Source of the DNA: Glaciimonas sp.
GTDB lineage: Bacteria; Pseudomonadota; Gammaproteobacteria; Burkholderiales; Burkholderiaceae
NCBI GenBank assembly: GCA_014377145.1
Contig: JACMQE010000244.1
Location: forward strand, 1-10,545
Direction of reading: 5' to 3'
DNA length: 10,545 nucleotides
Part shown: positions 1-7,474 of the stretch, one piece after another
Layout: every line of letters starts with the position of its first letter
Position numbering within the stretch: position 1 is the first letter of the stretch
Notes under the pieces: generated by a model
Database searches by the model: none
What the model was told of the DNA's origin: nothing
What the model saw: only the letters and a program-made list of their open reading frames with translations
Translations under genes and position numbers: made by a program

Positions 1-35
1 ATCAAACGCTTGGATCCAATATTATTATTGGCCAT
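1..35 (-). CDS. sdhD: succinate dehydrogenase membrane anchor subunit SdhD, N-terminal fragment
   Basis: Only the first 11 complete codons are inside the window, on the minus strand, reading M-A-N-N-N-I-G-S-K-R-L. This matches the SdhD N-terminus I know from Oxalobacteraceae and other Burkholderiales, in which an IGSKRLVVGAHYG-type stretch leads into the first membrane helix. The ATG (33-35) directly abuts the sdhC stop codon (36-38) with no base between them. A GGAG ribosome binding site (44-47) lies inside the end of sdhC, 8 bases upstream, so translation of the two genes is probably coupled. SdhD pairs with SdhC to hold heme b and the ubiquinone site of complex II. The rest of the gene, and presumably sdhA and sdhB, lie beyond position 1. 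The identification rests on a short stretch plus strong context. Confidence 0.85.
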   Translation of the reverse strand, partial: MANNNIGSKRL

Positions 36-446
36 TTAAAATGCTCCGAACTGTTTCAATGCGACCACCAACGCCAGCGGCAAGCTGACGATAAACACAC
101 CGATTGCCGATTTACGCGCGCTATTTTTGTCAAGTCCAATATGATTATCCATGACCAAGTGGCGGATACCAGCACAAAAATGATGCAGATAAGACCATGA
201 AAGCCCCAAGATGATTAATTTCACGAACCAAATAGATGTAATACCCTTAAAATATTCGAACGAGTTTTCAGATACCAGACTGGTATCCAGCAGAAAGAGA
301 ATGAAAGGCAACAACAAAAACATCAGCAAACCGCTAATCCTGTGCAAAATCGAGGTAAAACCAGCCAGTGGCAAGCGATAATCGATGATTTGATTAATAT
401 TTATATTTCGAAATTGTAGCCTTTGATTTTTTTCGGCTTCAGACAT
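36..446 (-). CDS. sdhC: succinate dehydrogenase cytochrome b556 subunit SdhC
   Basis: The gene encodes a 136-residue inner-membrane subunit of complex II, which passes electrons from succinate oxidation to ubiquinone. The SILHRISG motif (residues 32-39) supplies Ser32 and Arg36, matching the quinone-site Ser27 and Arg31 of E. coli SdhC. The HHFCAGIRH motif (88-96) supplies His89 at the position of the heme b ligand His84 in E. coli. Three hydrophobic spans are visible, at about residues 38-54, 70-92 and 112-131, as expected for the family, and the length is normal. The ATG start is supported by AGGAG at 455-459, 8 bases upstream. The gene is followed immediately by sdhD. Nothing in it looks damaged, in contrast to the neighbouring gntR. 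Function is assigned from family motifs and operon context. Confidence 0.97.
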   Translation of the reverse strand: MSEAEKNQRLQFRNININQIIDYRLPLAGFTSILHRISGLLMFLLLPFILFLLDTSLVSENSFEYFKGITSIWFVKLIILGLSWSYLHHFCAGIRHLVMDNHIGLDKNSARKSAIGVFIVSLPLALVVALKQFGAF

Positions 447-585
447 AAAGGTTTCTCCTCAGTTTTAAAACATTCGGGTAATTTTCGCTTATTTTTGTGC
501 AGCACACCAATAGTTATTAAGCATTACATCAATTTACTCTCTGGCGGTCAGACTTTCTCGACCATCATTTTCAGAGTACGCACAT

Positions 586-614
586 AAATTAGAGGCAAAG
601 TGCGTTCTTATCAA
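586..614 (-). promoter_or_regulatory. probable sigma70 promoter of the sdh operon
   Basis: On the minus strand a -35 box TTGATA (609-614) is followed after exactly 17 bases by a -10 box TAATTT (586-591). Transcription would start near 579, giving a leader of about 130 bases before sdhC. The promoter lies in the 218-base gap between gntR and sdhC, so sdh expression need not depend on read-through from gntR. Two copies of the heptamer TTCTTAT on the plus strand (605-611 and 621-627, 16 bases apart) overlap and flank the -35 and could be regulator half-sites. The promoter is predicted from sequence only. Confidence 0.55.
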
Positions 615-664
615 GATTGATTCTTATTAGTACCTGCGACGGCACCGACACTCTAATTTCAAGG

Positions 665-1397
665 TCAACTTAATTCGTTCCGGTAATGATGGTGCGCCGT
701 CACGTACAGTTCGCGTCGTACTTCGACCGGTTTGTCGCCATATCTAAACGACACTCGTTCAACGCTAAGTAACGGTAACAAAGGTAACACGCTCAACAGC
801 TGCACCAATTCCAGATTGGCAATAGCAGCGCGGATTTGCTCATTCGCACGTATCATCCGCGTCCCGAATTCTGTCTCAAATAGTCCGTACATCGGCCCCC
901 GATATTCCACCAATCGCTCCAGCGTCAAGCCTTTGAACACAACACCAGGCGACCATAGTTCTTCGAGAATGGTCGGTGCCACTTCAAAAGACATAACGCG
1001 TTTGACGAATATTACCGAATCACCAGATTTCATCCCAAGCAAACGCACAATATCCGCCAGAGCGCGCAAGTGTTTGAGTTCAATCACTTTTTTTCGGCTG
1101 TTTTTGGTTGGCCATCAGGTGCAAACATCTGAACTGTGTCCGATTTTCATGATACATCGCAAAAAAAGTTCCCTCCCCTTGACGTCTTATGACCAAATTC
1201 TCAGCGGCCAATTCATCAATTGCTTTGCGAACGGTGCCTTGACCAACCTTAAAACGAATGCCTAACTCTACTTCGCCAGGTTTCCATTCTCCGGATTGCA
1301 GACGCTGCATGATAAAGGCTTTAATCTGTTGATAAAGAGGGCTAAAAGTAGGGGGGAATTCCGGCAACAGTAGAACTGCCGGAGTTGACTGAATCAA
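665..1397 (-). pseudogene. frameshifted GntR-family (HutC/UTRA type) transcriptional regulator
   Basis: Two minus-strand frames together make one regulator. The first (1397 to 1080, TTG start) has the N-terminal winged helix-turn-helix, with PLYQQIK, TVRKAIDELAAENLV and RRQGEGTF. The second (1087 to 665) has the C-terminal UTRA ligand-binding domain, with FKGLTLERLVEYRGPMYGLF, LLSVERVSF and a HHYRNELS end. The frames meet at a run of seven A on the coding strand (1088-1094). With six A the reading would continue through K-K-V-I-E-L, so a one-base insertion is the simplest explanation. A second defect is that the conserved PSE segment that normally follows KPGE is absent (KPGEVELGIRF), an in-frame loss of about five residues in the DNA-binding domain. 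In related genomes a gene of this type sits between mdh and sdhC and is a plausible TCA-cycle regulator. The TTG start is the only one I can place upstream of the domain, because an in-frame TAA lies three codons before it. A homopolymer sequencing error remains possible. Confidence 0.82.
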
Positions 1398-1777
1398 TGC
1401 TAATTATATCCGACGATATGGGGGTCATAAAGCGAGATTTCAACACAAAACCGGCTTTGCCGTCCATTACAAAATATGCAATCTAATATGTCTTATATAA
1501 GGTGATTGACATACTTCCTACGTGCGCCTACGATCGCGAAAAATGTTATTAGTCATGCCGCAGGCACCTGTTGATCAGAAATTTCGGCATATTTTGGATA
1601 CGCGAGAGATAGAATGGCTAAACGCATTGAAGACTTTAATGTAATGTACGTGCCAAAATTATCGGCTAACAGCAAGATTTTTCGCCAAACAAACTGACGC
1701 ACACGGTTTTCGACGGTATCTTTAGCGGCTTTGTGCACTACAAATTTTGCTTTTCATCACCACTTTGGAGATTCAAC
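1398..1777. other. divergent gntR/mdh intergenic region with long mdh leader
   Basis: This 380-base gap holds no convincing protein gene. Its plus strand carries a palindrome and promoter (1492-1534) and then an unusually long predicted mdh leader of about 235 bases. Within the leader, ATGCCG (1555-1560) and CGGCAT (1585-1590) can pair around a segment that itself contains CAGG-CA-CCTG (1561-1570), so a structured element is possible. A 27-codon frame starts at ATG 1614 (MAKRIEDFN...) and ends at TGA 1695-1697. I do not recognise it, and it could be a leader peptide or chance. For gntR on the minus strand, a TATAAT lies near 1404-1409, too close to the TTG start for a normal leader. The gntR promoter is therefore not assigned. 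Confidence 0.5.
1492..1534 (+). promoter_or_regulatory. probable mdh promoter with adjacent palindromic operator
   Basis: A consensus -35 TTGACA (1506-1511) is separated by 17 bases from a -10-like TACGAT (1529-1534), pointing towards mdh. Four bases upstream of the -35 lies the perfect 10-base palindrome CTTATATAAG (1492-1501). A dyad at this position next to a divergently transcribed GntR-family gene is a natural candidate operator for that regulator or another one. The promoter match is strong in the -35 and spacing and moderate in the -10. The operator role is inferred. Confidence 0.6.
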
Positions 1778-2767
1778 ATGGCTAAAACCCCAATGCGTGT
1801 TGCCGTAACCGGCGCCGCTGGTCAAATCGGTTACTCCCTATTATTCCGCATCGCCAATGGTGATTTACTAGGAAAGGACCAACCGATCATTTTGCAATTG
1901 TTAGAAATTGCTGTCGAAAAAGTCCAGAAAGCACTTAAAGGCGTCATCATGGAAATCGACGATTGCGCATTCCCATTGCTGGCTGGCGTTACTGCACATA
2001 GCGATCCAATTACCGCATTCAAGGATATCGATGTTGCGCTACTGGTTGGTGCACGTCCTCGCGGTCCAGGCATGGAACGTAAAGATTTGCTAGAAGCCAA
2101 TGCGCAAATTTTTACCGTACAAGGTAAAGCGCTGGATGCAGTCGCCTCACGCAATGTCAAAATATTAGTAGTCGGCAATCCAGCAAACACCAACGCTTAT
2201 ATTGCAATGAAATCAGCACCGAACTTGCCAGCGAAAAATTTCACCGCGATGCTGCGTCTAGATCATAATCGTGCATTATCGCAAGTCGCGGCAAAATCCG
2301 GAAAATCAGTAGCCGCAATCGAGAAAATGTTCGTCTGGGGCAATCACTCGCCAACTATGTACGCCGACTATCGTTACGCGACAGCCGATGGACAATCAGT
2401 TAAAGATTTGATTAATGATCACAAGTGGAACAAAGAGATGTTCCTGCCAACAGTTGGCAAGCGCGGTGCGGCTATCATCGAAGCACGAGGCTTATCATCA
2501 GCGGCCTCGGCTGCTAACGCTGCCATTGACCACGTACGTGACTGGGTGTTGGGCACTAATGGCAAGTGGACTACTATGGGTGTTCCATCAGATGGTTCAT
2601 ATGGCATTCCTGAAGACACTATCTTCGGCTTCCCTGTAACAACCGAAAACGGTGAATACAAAATCGTTCAAGGTTTGGAAATCGACGCATTTTCGCAAGA
2701 ACGTATCAACGTAACGTTGAACGAATTGCTGGAAGAGCGTGAAGGGGTGAAACATTTGGTTGGTTAA
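1778..2767 (+). CDS. mdh: malate dehydrogenase
   Basis: The gene encodes a 329-residue NAD-dependent malate dehydrogenase of the cytosolic-like bacterial type, interconverting malate and oxaloacetate in the TCA cycle. The Rossmann motif TGAAGQIG is at residues 11-18, and Glu43 ends the second strand where the family binds the NAD ribose. The substrate loop RPRGPGMER supplies Arg93 and Arg99. Asp162 and Arg165 lie in LDHNRAL, and the catalytic His190 lies in WGNHSP. The length is the usual one for Burkholderiales. An in-frame upstream ATG exists at 1733, but the start at 1778 is chosen because GGAG (1767-1770) sits 7 bases before it and [10 protein letters not shown] is the family N-terminus. 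One local oddity is that the normally conserved PDEKA after LLEI reads AVEKV here (residues 45-49). The gene otherwise looks intact and is transcribed away from gntR. Confidence 0.97.
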   Translation: MAKTPMRVAVTGAAGQIGYSLLFRIANGDLLGKDQPIILQLLEIAVEKVQKALKGVIMEIDDCAFPLLAGVTAHSDPITAFKDIDVALLVGARPRGPGMERKDLLEANAQIFTVQGKALDAVASRNVKILVVGNPANTNAYIAMKSAPNLPAKNFTAMLRLDHNRALSQVAAKSGKSVAAIEKMFVWGNHSPTMYADYRYATADGQSVKDLINDHKWNKEMFLPTVGKRGAAIIEARGLSSAASAANAAIDHVRDWVLGTNGKWTTMGVPSDGSYGIPEDTIFGFPVTTENGEYKIVQGLEIDAFSQERINVTLNELLEEREGVKHLVG

Positions 2768-2878
2768 TCTCCACCAAAGGCATATGCCTGCGTCAGTTGT
2801 GCGTCACAGATAGCGCGTTATTGCAATACCCAAACAACAACCATAATTCAAATCTATTCAAGTCACGCTCAGTCTCGT

Positions 2879-3640
2879 ATGCACCCTACCGAGGTTTTAT
2901 TCCTAGGCAAGCAACCACCAGTCTCGCTACTGGTTTGCGACCAATATGCCGGCACAGAAAAAATTATGCGCAAGTCGGTTGTGTTTCAGCAGAAGTTAGG
3001 TCTCGTATTTGACATTACATTTGATTGCGAAGACGGTGCTGCTGCCGGCAACGAAGCCGTGCATGCGCAACTGGTGGCATCGATTATTGCCAGCGGCCTG
3101 ATTAACCACCACTTTGGCCGAATCGAACGTGCGTCGCCGCCGGTACATGTTCTGATAGAAACGCACGGCGCCCTGGCCGATGTCGTCGCCATCGCCACGC
3201 TCCCACAAGTTGAATCGCTTTCATTTAGCATCCTGGATTTTGTATTAGCACATTATGGCGCGATTCCCAGCGATGCAATGCGCTCGCCGGGACAATTCAC
3301 ACATTCCTTAGTAACACGCGCCAAGGCTGCAATTTCTGCCGCATGCCATGCGCACAGCAAAACAGCTTCTCACAACGTCAATACAGAAATTCAAGATATT
3401 GGAGTGATTGACGATGATGCGTGTTGCGCCACAATGGAGTTCGGCTATACACGGATGTGGAGCATCCATCCGCTACAGATACGGCATATTCTGAACGCAT
3501 TTTCACCAACTCAGTCAGAAGTGAGTGAAGCGACTCATATTCTACTTGCCGCCCAACAGGCAGCTTGGGAACCAATACAACACCATGGCAATTTGCATGA
3601 TCGTACTAGTTACCATTATTGCTGGGCCGTTTTAAAGTGA
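2879..3640 (+). pseudogene. HpcH/HpaI aldolase / citrate lyase beta (CitE)-like protein with internal deletion
   Basis: The 253-residue open frame clearly belongs to the CitE-like HpcH/HpaI lyase family. It keeps the FDCEDGAAAG motif (residues 48-57) and the metal-site candidates Glu94 in VLIETHGAL and Asp120 in SILDFV. It also keeps the MRSPGQF, FGYTRMWSIHP and LLAAQQAAW blocks. Relatives beside mdh are about 320-340 residues long. Here the sequence jumps from HHFGRI to ERASPPVHVLIE at residues 80-88, so about 60 residues are missing in frame, including the strand with the conserved RVHDPSH-type arginine and the PKAHS-type lysine. The C-terminus, ending YHYCWAVLK, is also about 20 residues short. 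Loss of part of a TIM barrel should abolish activity, so I call it a pseudogene although the frame is open. The exact natural substrate of this subgroup is unclear to me. No clear ribosome binding site precedes the ATG. Confidence 0.72.
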
Positions 3641-3774
3641 GCAAAAGGAAATAGCATTGCGCTACCTCCCCTCGACGAATCATTATTTTCCAACTAAACG
3701 TTGCGCGTTTCTCAAGTAAGCAATATCTTAGCGCGCCTTGTGACCTAATTAACAGACCAACTACCGGTTCTAAA

Positions 3775-4292
3775 ATGAAAAAACTCCTACCTATCCTTAG
3801 CTTATTGTGCACTACTTTGCTGATGACAGCGACATTGGAATCCAATGCCCAAACTACCACCGGCCATCCAGCCAAGGCGAAGAAAGTCACCAAGAAAAAA
3901 TCATCAAAAAGAATACCGGCAAGAAAGCTATGATTTTCACTGCCGCTGTTGATGATGGCATACCTGATATCACAACCGCATTAGTCATTGATTACAGCTC
4001 TGAACTAGGTAACAAACTAACAATTTACCTCAATGCAGAAGATCTAAAACATATCGCCCTGTGTTGGGGTAAGACGCAGCATCGCCTAACCAAAGTAGAC
4101 ACAACCAAGGGTGCCGAACGTTTTGAAAATCACAAATATGGTCTGGTATGGATCACCATTCCCGCCAAAGGCATGCTGCTTGATTCGAAGCAGGCTCACC
4201 AACTTGCAAACGAATTTAAATCGTTACAGCAAAGTGTAGCGCCGATAACCTCACCCGCAACAACCCTTATAGCTGAGCCCGCCCGTGGCTAA
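3775..4292 (+). pseudogene. frameshifted small exported protein of unknown function
   Basis: An ATG at 3775 opens a 52-codon frame that begins with a typical Sec signal peptide (MKKLLPILSLLCTTLLMTATLESNA, then QTTTG) and continues into a lysine-rich linker. It stops at TGA 3931-3933. The rest of the protein is in the -1 frame to 4292, with the blocks ELGNKLTIYLN, HRLTKVDTTKGAERFEN, GLVWITIPAKGMLLDSK and HQLANEF. The frames join at the six-A run 3895-3900. Adding one A gives K-K-K-I-I-K-K-N and restores a protein of about 170 residues. This resembles uncharacterised periplasmic proteins of Oxalobacteraceae whose C-terminal domain recalls lysozyme-inhibitor-like (MliC) folds, but that link is weak. 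In the relatives as I recall them, cysteines stand where Ser (codon 3999-4001) and Phe (codon 4215-4217) stand here. No good ribosome binding site is visible. A homopolymer sequencing error is possible. Confidence 0.65.
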
Positions 4293-4366
4293 AATATAGA
4301 AAATCAATAACATAACACCGATTCTTTTTTGGTCGACGATGTTGACCCTGTCTGTTGTAGTTGTTT

Positions 4367-4416
4367 TTGAATCAGCAGTATCGAGCATTTAAAATATCTT
4401 TTCGGTATTTTAAATG
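4367..4416 (+). promoter_or_regulatory. probable acnA promoter overlapped by an 11-bp inverted repeat
   Basis: A -35-like TTGAAT (4367-4372) and a -10 TAAAAT (4390-4395) are exactly 17 bases apart. The -10 lies inside the left arm of a perfect 11-base inverted repeat, CATTTAAAATA (4386-4396) and TATTTTAAATG (4406-4416), with a 9-base centre. The expected start site (about 4402) falls in that centre. A dyad covering -10 and +1 is a classic repressor position. As RNA the arms would not be fully transcribed, so an operator is more likely than an attenuator. The leader to acnA would be about 160 bases. Confidence 0.55.
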
Positions 4417-4561
4417 TCCACAAAAGTATATTAAACACCGATATTTTTAAAGCGCATCTGCGTAAGTTGTGATTCAAAAATCGCCGCCGGTTGCAAACTG
4501 AAGGCTTACAAAAAAAGTACCAAAGCACCATTTCATTCGAATTGTAACTTAAGGAGAAATC

Positions 4562-7285
4562 ATGTCCCGCAATAAGTTGAACACAATCAAGGAATTTAAG
4601 ATTTCCGAGACAAAGAAAGGCAAGTTTTACTCCCTGCCTGCGCTTGAAAAAAAACTTGGCATTAATATTTCGCGCCTTCCTGTTTCGATTCGAATCGTAC
4701 TGGAATCAGTGCTGCGTAACTGCGACGGCAAGAAAGTAACCGAGGAACACGTCAAACAACTTGCCGCATGGAGCGCAACGGGTACACGCACCGAAGAGAT
4801 TCCTTTCGTCGTTTCTCGTGTGGTGCTACAAGATTTTACCGGTGTCCCACTTTTGGCAGACCTCGCAGCGATGCGTAACGTTGCCGCGCAGCTAGGCAAA
4901 GATCCAAAGAACATTGAGCCCTTAGTTCCGGTTGATCTGGTAGTCGATCACTCAGTACAAATCGATCATTTCCGTGAAAAGAAAGCCCTCGACCTCAACA
5001 TGAAACTAGAATTTCAGCGCAACAACGAGCGCTATCAGTTCATGAAATGGGGTATGCAAGCATTTGATACATTCGGCGTAGTGCCTCCCGGCTTTGGTAT
5101 TGTTCACCAGGTCAATCTTGAATACCTGGCACGTGGCGTGCACAAAAAAGGTGACATTTACTACCCTGATACATTAGTTGGCACAGATTCGCACACCACC
5201 ATGATCAACGGTATCGGCGTAGTCGGCTGGGGTGTTGGCGGCATTGAGGCAGAAGCTGGCATGTTGGGCCAACCAGTATATTTCCTGACACCTGATGTGG
5301 TCGGCGTTAACCTGACCGGACAATTGCGTGAAGGTGTCACAGCGACTGACCTGGTCCTGACCATCACGGAACTTCTGCGTAACGCCAAAGTCGTCGGTAA
5401 GTTTGTTGAATTCTTAGGTGAAGGCACAGCATCACTGAGTCTGACTGACCGTGCAACCATCGCCAACATGGCACCGGAATACGGTGCAACCATGGGCTTC
5501 TTCCCGGTTGACGAAGCAACAATCAACTACTTTAAGGACACTGGCCGTAGCAAAGCAGAAATTACAGCTTTCGAAGGCTATTTCCGCGCACAAAAATTGT
5601 TCGGCATTCCAAAAGACGATGACATCGATTACACTATTACTATCGCGCTGGACTTGGAAACGGTCGCACCTTCATTGGCTGGTCCCAAGCGCCCGCAAGA
5701 TCGTATCGAGATTGGCAATGTTAAGAATAACTTTGCCGAACTGTTTAGTAAATCCGCAGCAGAAAGCGGCTTCAATAAGAAAGCTGAAGACCTTGACGCT
5801 AAATATATAAACGATGACGGCGTTAGCGTAATGAATGGTGATGTCCTAATTGCTGCAATCACTTCCTGCACCAACACATCGAACCCAAGTGTGATGTTGG
5901 CTGCTGGATTGCTGGCAAAAAAAGCTGTCGAAGCTGGCCTCAAAGTATCGCCACACATCAAAACATCGCTCGCTCCTGGCTCACGTGTCGTCACTGAGTA
6001 TCTGACCGCAGCCGGTCTACTTCCCTACCTAGAGAAGCTTGGTTTCGGCGTCACAGCTTACGGTTGTACTACCTGTATCGGGAACGCTGGAGATTTGACG
6101 CCTGCAATGAATGCTGCCATTGTCAAAAACGACATTGTCGCCTCTGCCATTCTGTCGGGAAATCGTAATTTTGAAGCGCGGATTCATCCGAACATTCGCT
6201 CAAACTTCCTCGCATCGCCACCGTTGGTCGTGGCATACGCCATTGCTGGCAATATGACGCGCGACCTGATGACTGAGCCAGTTGGCAAGGGTAAGGGTAA
6301 AGATGGCAAAGTCAAGGATATCTATCTGGGCGACATCTGGCCAACTTCACAAGAAGTTGCCAAACTCATGAAATTCGCCATGAATGCCAAGACCTTCAAA
6401 ACAAGCTACGCGGACGTCAAAGGCGCACCGGGCAAATTGTGGGAAAGCATCAAAGGCGTGGCCCAAGGCGAAGTCTACGATTGGCCAACGTCGACTTACA
6501 TTGCTGAACCACCATTTTTCCATAATTTCACCATGGAGCCAAAAGCGGCAGCCAATGGCATTACAGGTGCTCGGGCATTGGGCGTCTTTGGCGATTCCAT
6601 TACCACCGATCATATCTCACCAGCCGGTGCGATCAAAGAATCCAGCCCAGCGGGTAAATGGCTGGCAGAAAATGGCGTGCTAAAGGCTGACTTCAACTGC
6701 TACGGTTCACGTCGCGGCAACCACGAAATCATGATACGCGGGACGTTTGCCAACGTGCGCATCAAAAACCTGATGATCCCGGCAACCCTAGACGGCTCAC
6801 GGGTTGAAGGTGGCATCACCCTGCATCAACCAGCTGCCGTAGAAATGCCAATTTACAACGCAGCAATGCAATACGTCAAAGACGGTATCCCAACCATGGT
6901 CTTCGCTGGCGAAGAATACGGCACAGGTTCGTCGCGCGACTGGGCAGCCAAAGGCACCCAATTGCTCGGTGTGAAAGCCGTTTTTGCCAGTTCGTTTGAG
7001 CGCATTCACCGCTCAAATCTAGTCGGCATGGGTGTTTTGCCATTGCAATTCATCGGCACCGACAGCGTTGAAACCCTTAATATTACTGGCAACGAAACCT
7101 TTGATCTTAAAGGTATCGATGGCGAAATTAAACCACAACAAGATGCCATACTGATCATCCATCGTGCCAACGGTGAAACCGTAGAAGTCAAGGTTCTGCT
7201 GCGTATCGATACACCGATCGAAGTCGATTACTACAAGCATGGCGGAATTCTGCCATTCGTGCTGCGTCAATTACTGGCAGCATAA
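4562..7285 (+). CDS. acnA: aconitate hydratase A
   Basis: The gene encodes a 907-residue cytoplasmic aconitase that isomerises citrate and isocitrate through cis-aconitate. The three cysteines that hold the [4Fe-4S] cluster are present: Cys436 in [10 protein letters not shown], and Cys502 and Cys505 in [11 protein letters not shown]. They align with Cys435, Cys501 and Cys504 of E. coli AcnA. Other signatures are [35 protein letters not shown] and [18 protein letters not shown] (here [15 protein letters not shown]), plus the C-terminal swivel-domain block [15 protein letters not shown]. Length and order match the AcnA/IRP family. AAGGAG (4551-4556) lies 5 bases before the ATG. The gene is complete, with no stops or gaps, and ends in a strong terminator. 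A lysine/glycine-rich stretch, [13 protein letters not shown], is slightly longer than I expect there. Some AcnA proteins also act as RNA-binding regulators when the cluster is lost, which is possible here but not shown. Confidence 0.97.
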   Translation: MSRNKLNTIKEFKISETKKGKFYSLPALEKKLGINISRLPVSIRIVLESVLRNCDGKKVTEEHVKQLAAWSATGTRTEEIPFVVSRVVLQDFTGVPLLADLAAMRNVAAQLGKDPKNIEPLVPVDLVVDHSVQIDHFREKKALDLNMKLEFQRNNERYQFMKWGMQAFDTFGVVPPGFGIVHQVNLEYLARGVHKKGDIYYPDTLVGTDSHTTMINGIGVVGWGVGGIEAEAGMLGQPVYFLTPDVVGVNLTGQLREGVTATDLVLTITELLRNAKVVGKFVEFLGEGTASLSLTDRATIANMAPEYGATMGFFPVDEATINYFKDTGRSKAEITAFEGYFRAQKLFGIPKDDDIDYTITIALDLETVAPSLAGPKRPQDRIEIGNVKNNFAELFSKSAAESGFNKKAEDLDAKYINDDGVSVMNGDVLIAAITSCTNTSNPSVMLAAGLLAKKAVEAGLKVSPHIKTSLAPGSRVVTEYLTAAGLLPYLEKLGFGVTAYGCTTCIGNAGDLTPAMNAAIVKNDIVASAILSGNRNFEARIHPNIRSNFLASPPLVVAYAIAGNMTRDLMTEPVGKGKGKDGKVKDIYLGDIWPTSQEVAKLMKFAMNAKTFKTSYADVKGAPGKLWESIKGVAQGEVYDWPTSTYIAEPPFFHNFTMEPKAAANGITGARALGVFGDSITTDHISPAGAIKESSPAGKWLAENGVLKADFNCYGSRRGNHEIMIRGTFANVRIKNLMIPATLDGSRVEGGITLHQPAAVEMPIYNAAMQYVKDGIPTMVFAGEEYGTGSSRDWAAKGTQLLGVKAVFASSFERIHRSNLVGMGVLPLQFIGTDSVETLNITGNETFDLKGIDGEIKPQQDAILIIHRANGETVEVKVLLRIDTPIEVDYYKHGGILPFVLRQLLAA

Positions 7286-7346
7286 ATCTCATCACGGTGC
7301 TTTGATTACGTTATAGCAAGTGCCAAAACTATATTGTATCGGCAGC

Positions 7347-7384
7347 AAAAACGTCGGGCTATTTACTTAGCCCGGCGTTTTTTT
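7347..7384 (+). terminator. intrinsic terminator after acnA
   Basis: A 10-bp stem is formed by 7352-7361 (CGTCGGGCTA) and 7368-7377 (TAGCCCGGCG), with one G-U pair and a 6-base loop. It is followed by seven T (7378-7384). An A-run just upstream (7347-7351) can extend the stem and may let the element work weakly on the other strand. It lies about 60 bases after the acnA stop and separates acnA from the next gene. Confidence 0.92.
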
Positions 7385-7474
7385 GCTTCTTATTTCAACT
7401 ACTGCACTACAATACAGCTATCTCGTTTAGCAGTCACTCTGCTCCATCCCATACGCTAAGCTCCAAACACCATC

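Noticed and set aside
1085..1094. Programmed ribosomal frameshifting in the gntR A tract
   Set aside because: Joining the frames needs a +1 shift, not the -1 shift typical of A-rich slippery sites, and the DNA-binding domain is damaged independently.
732..1265. 177-codon open frame on the plus strand over gntR
   Set aside because: It lies antisense to the two halves of the GntR regulator, whose domains are recognisable; its own translation shows no family features.
1553..1738. 61-codon minus-strand frame in the mdh leader
   Set aside because: There is no ribosome binding site, no recognisable motif, and it overlaps the predicted mdh promoter-leader region.
2778..2789. Perfect palindrome AGGCATATGCCT just after mdh
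   Set aside because: It has no room for a loop and no following T run, so it is not a terminator; a single 12-base palindrome here is weak evidence for an operator.
3895..3912. Programmed -1 frameshifting making the exported protein
   Set aside because: The shift direction would fit, but a short A6 tract with no clear downstream hairpin, and homology suggesting one continuous frame, favour mutation or sequencing error.
4304..4531. 75-codon minus-strand frame upstream of acnA
   Set aside because: The translation has no recognisable features and crosses the acnA promoter and inverted repeat; most likely chance.
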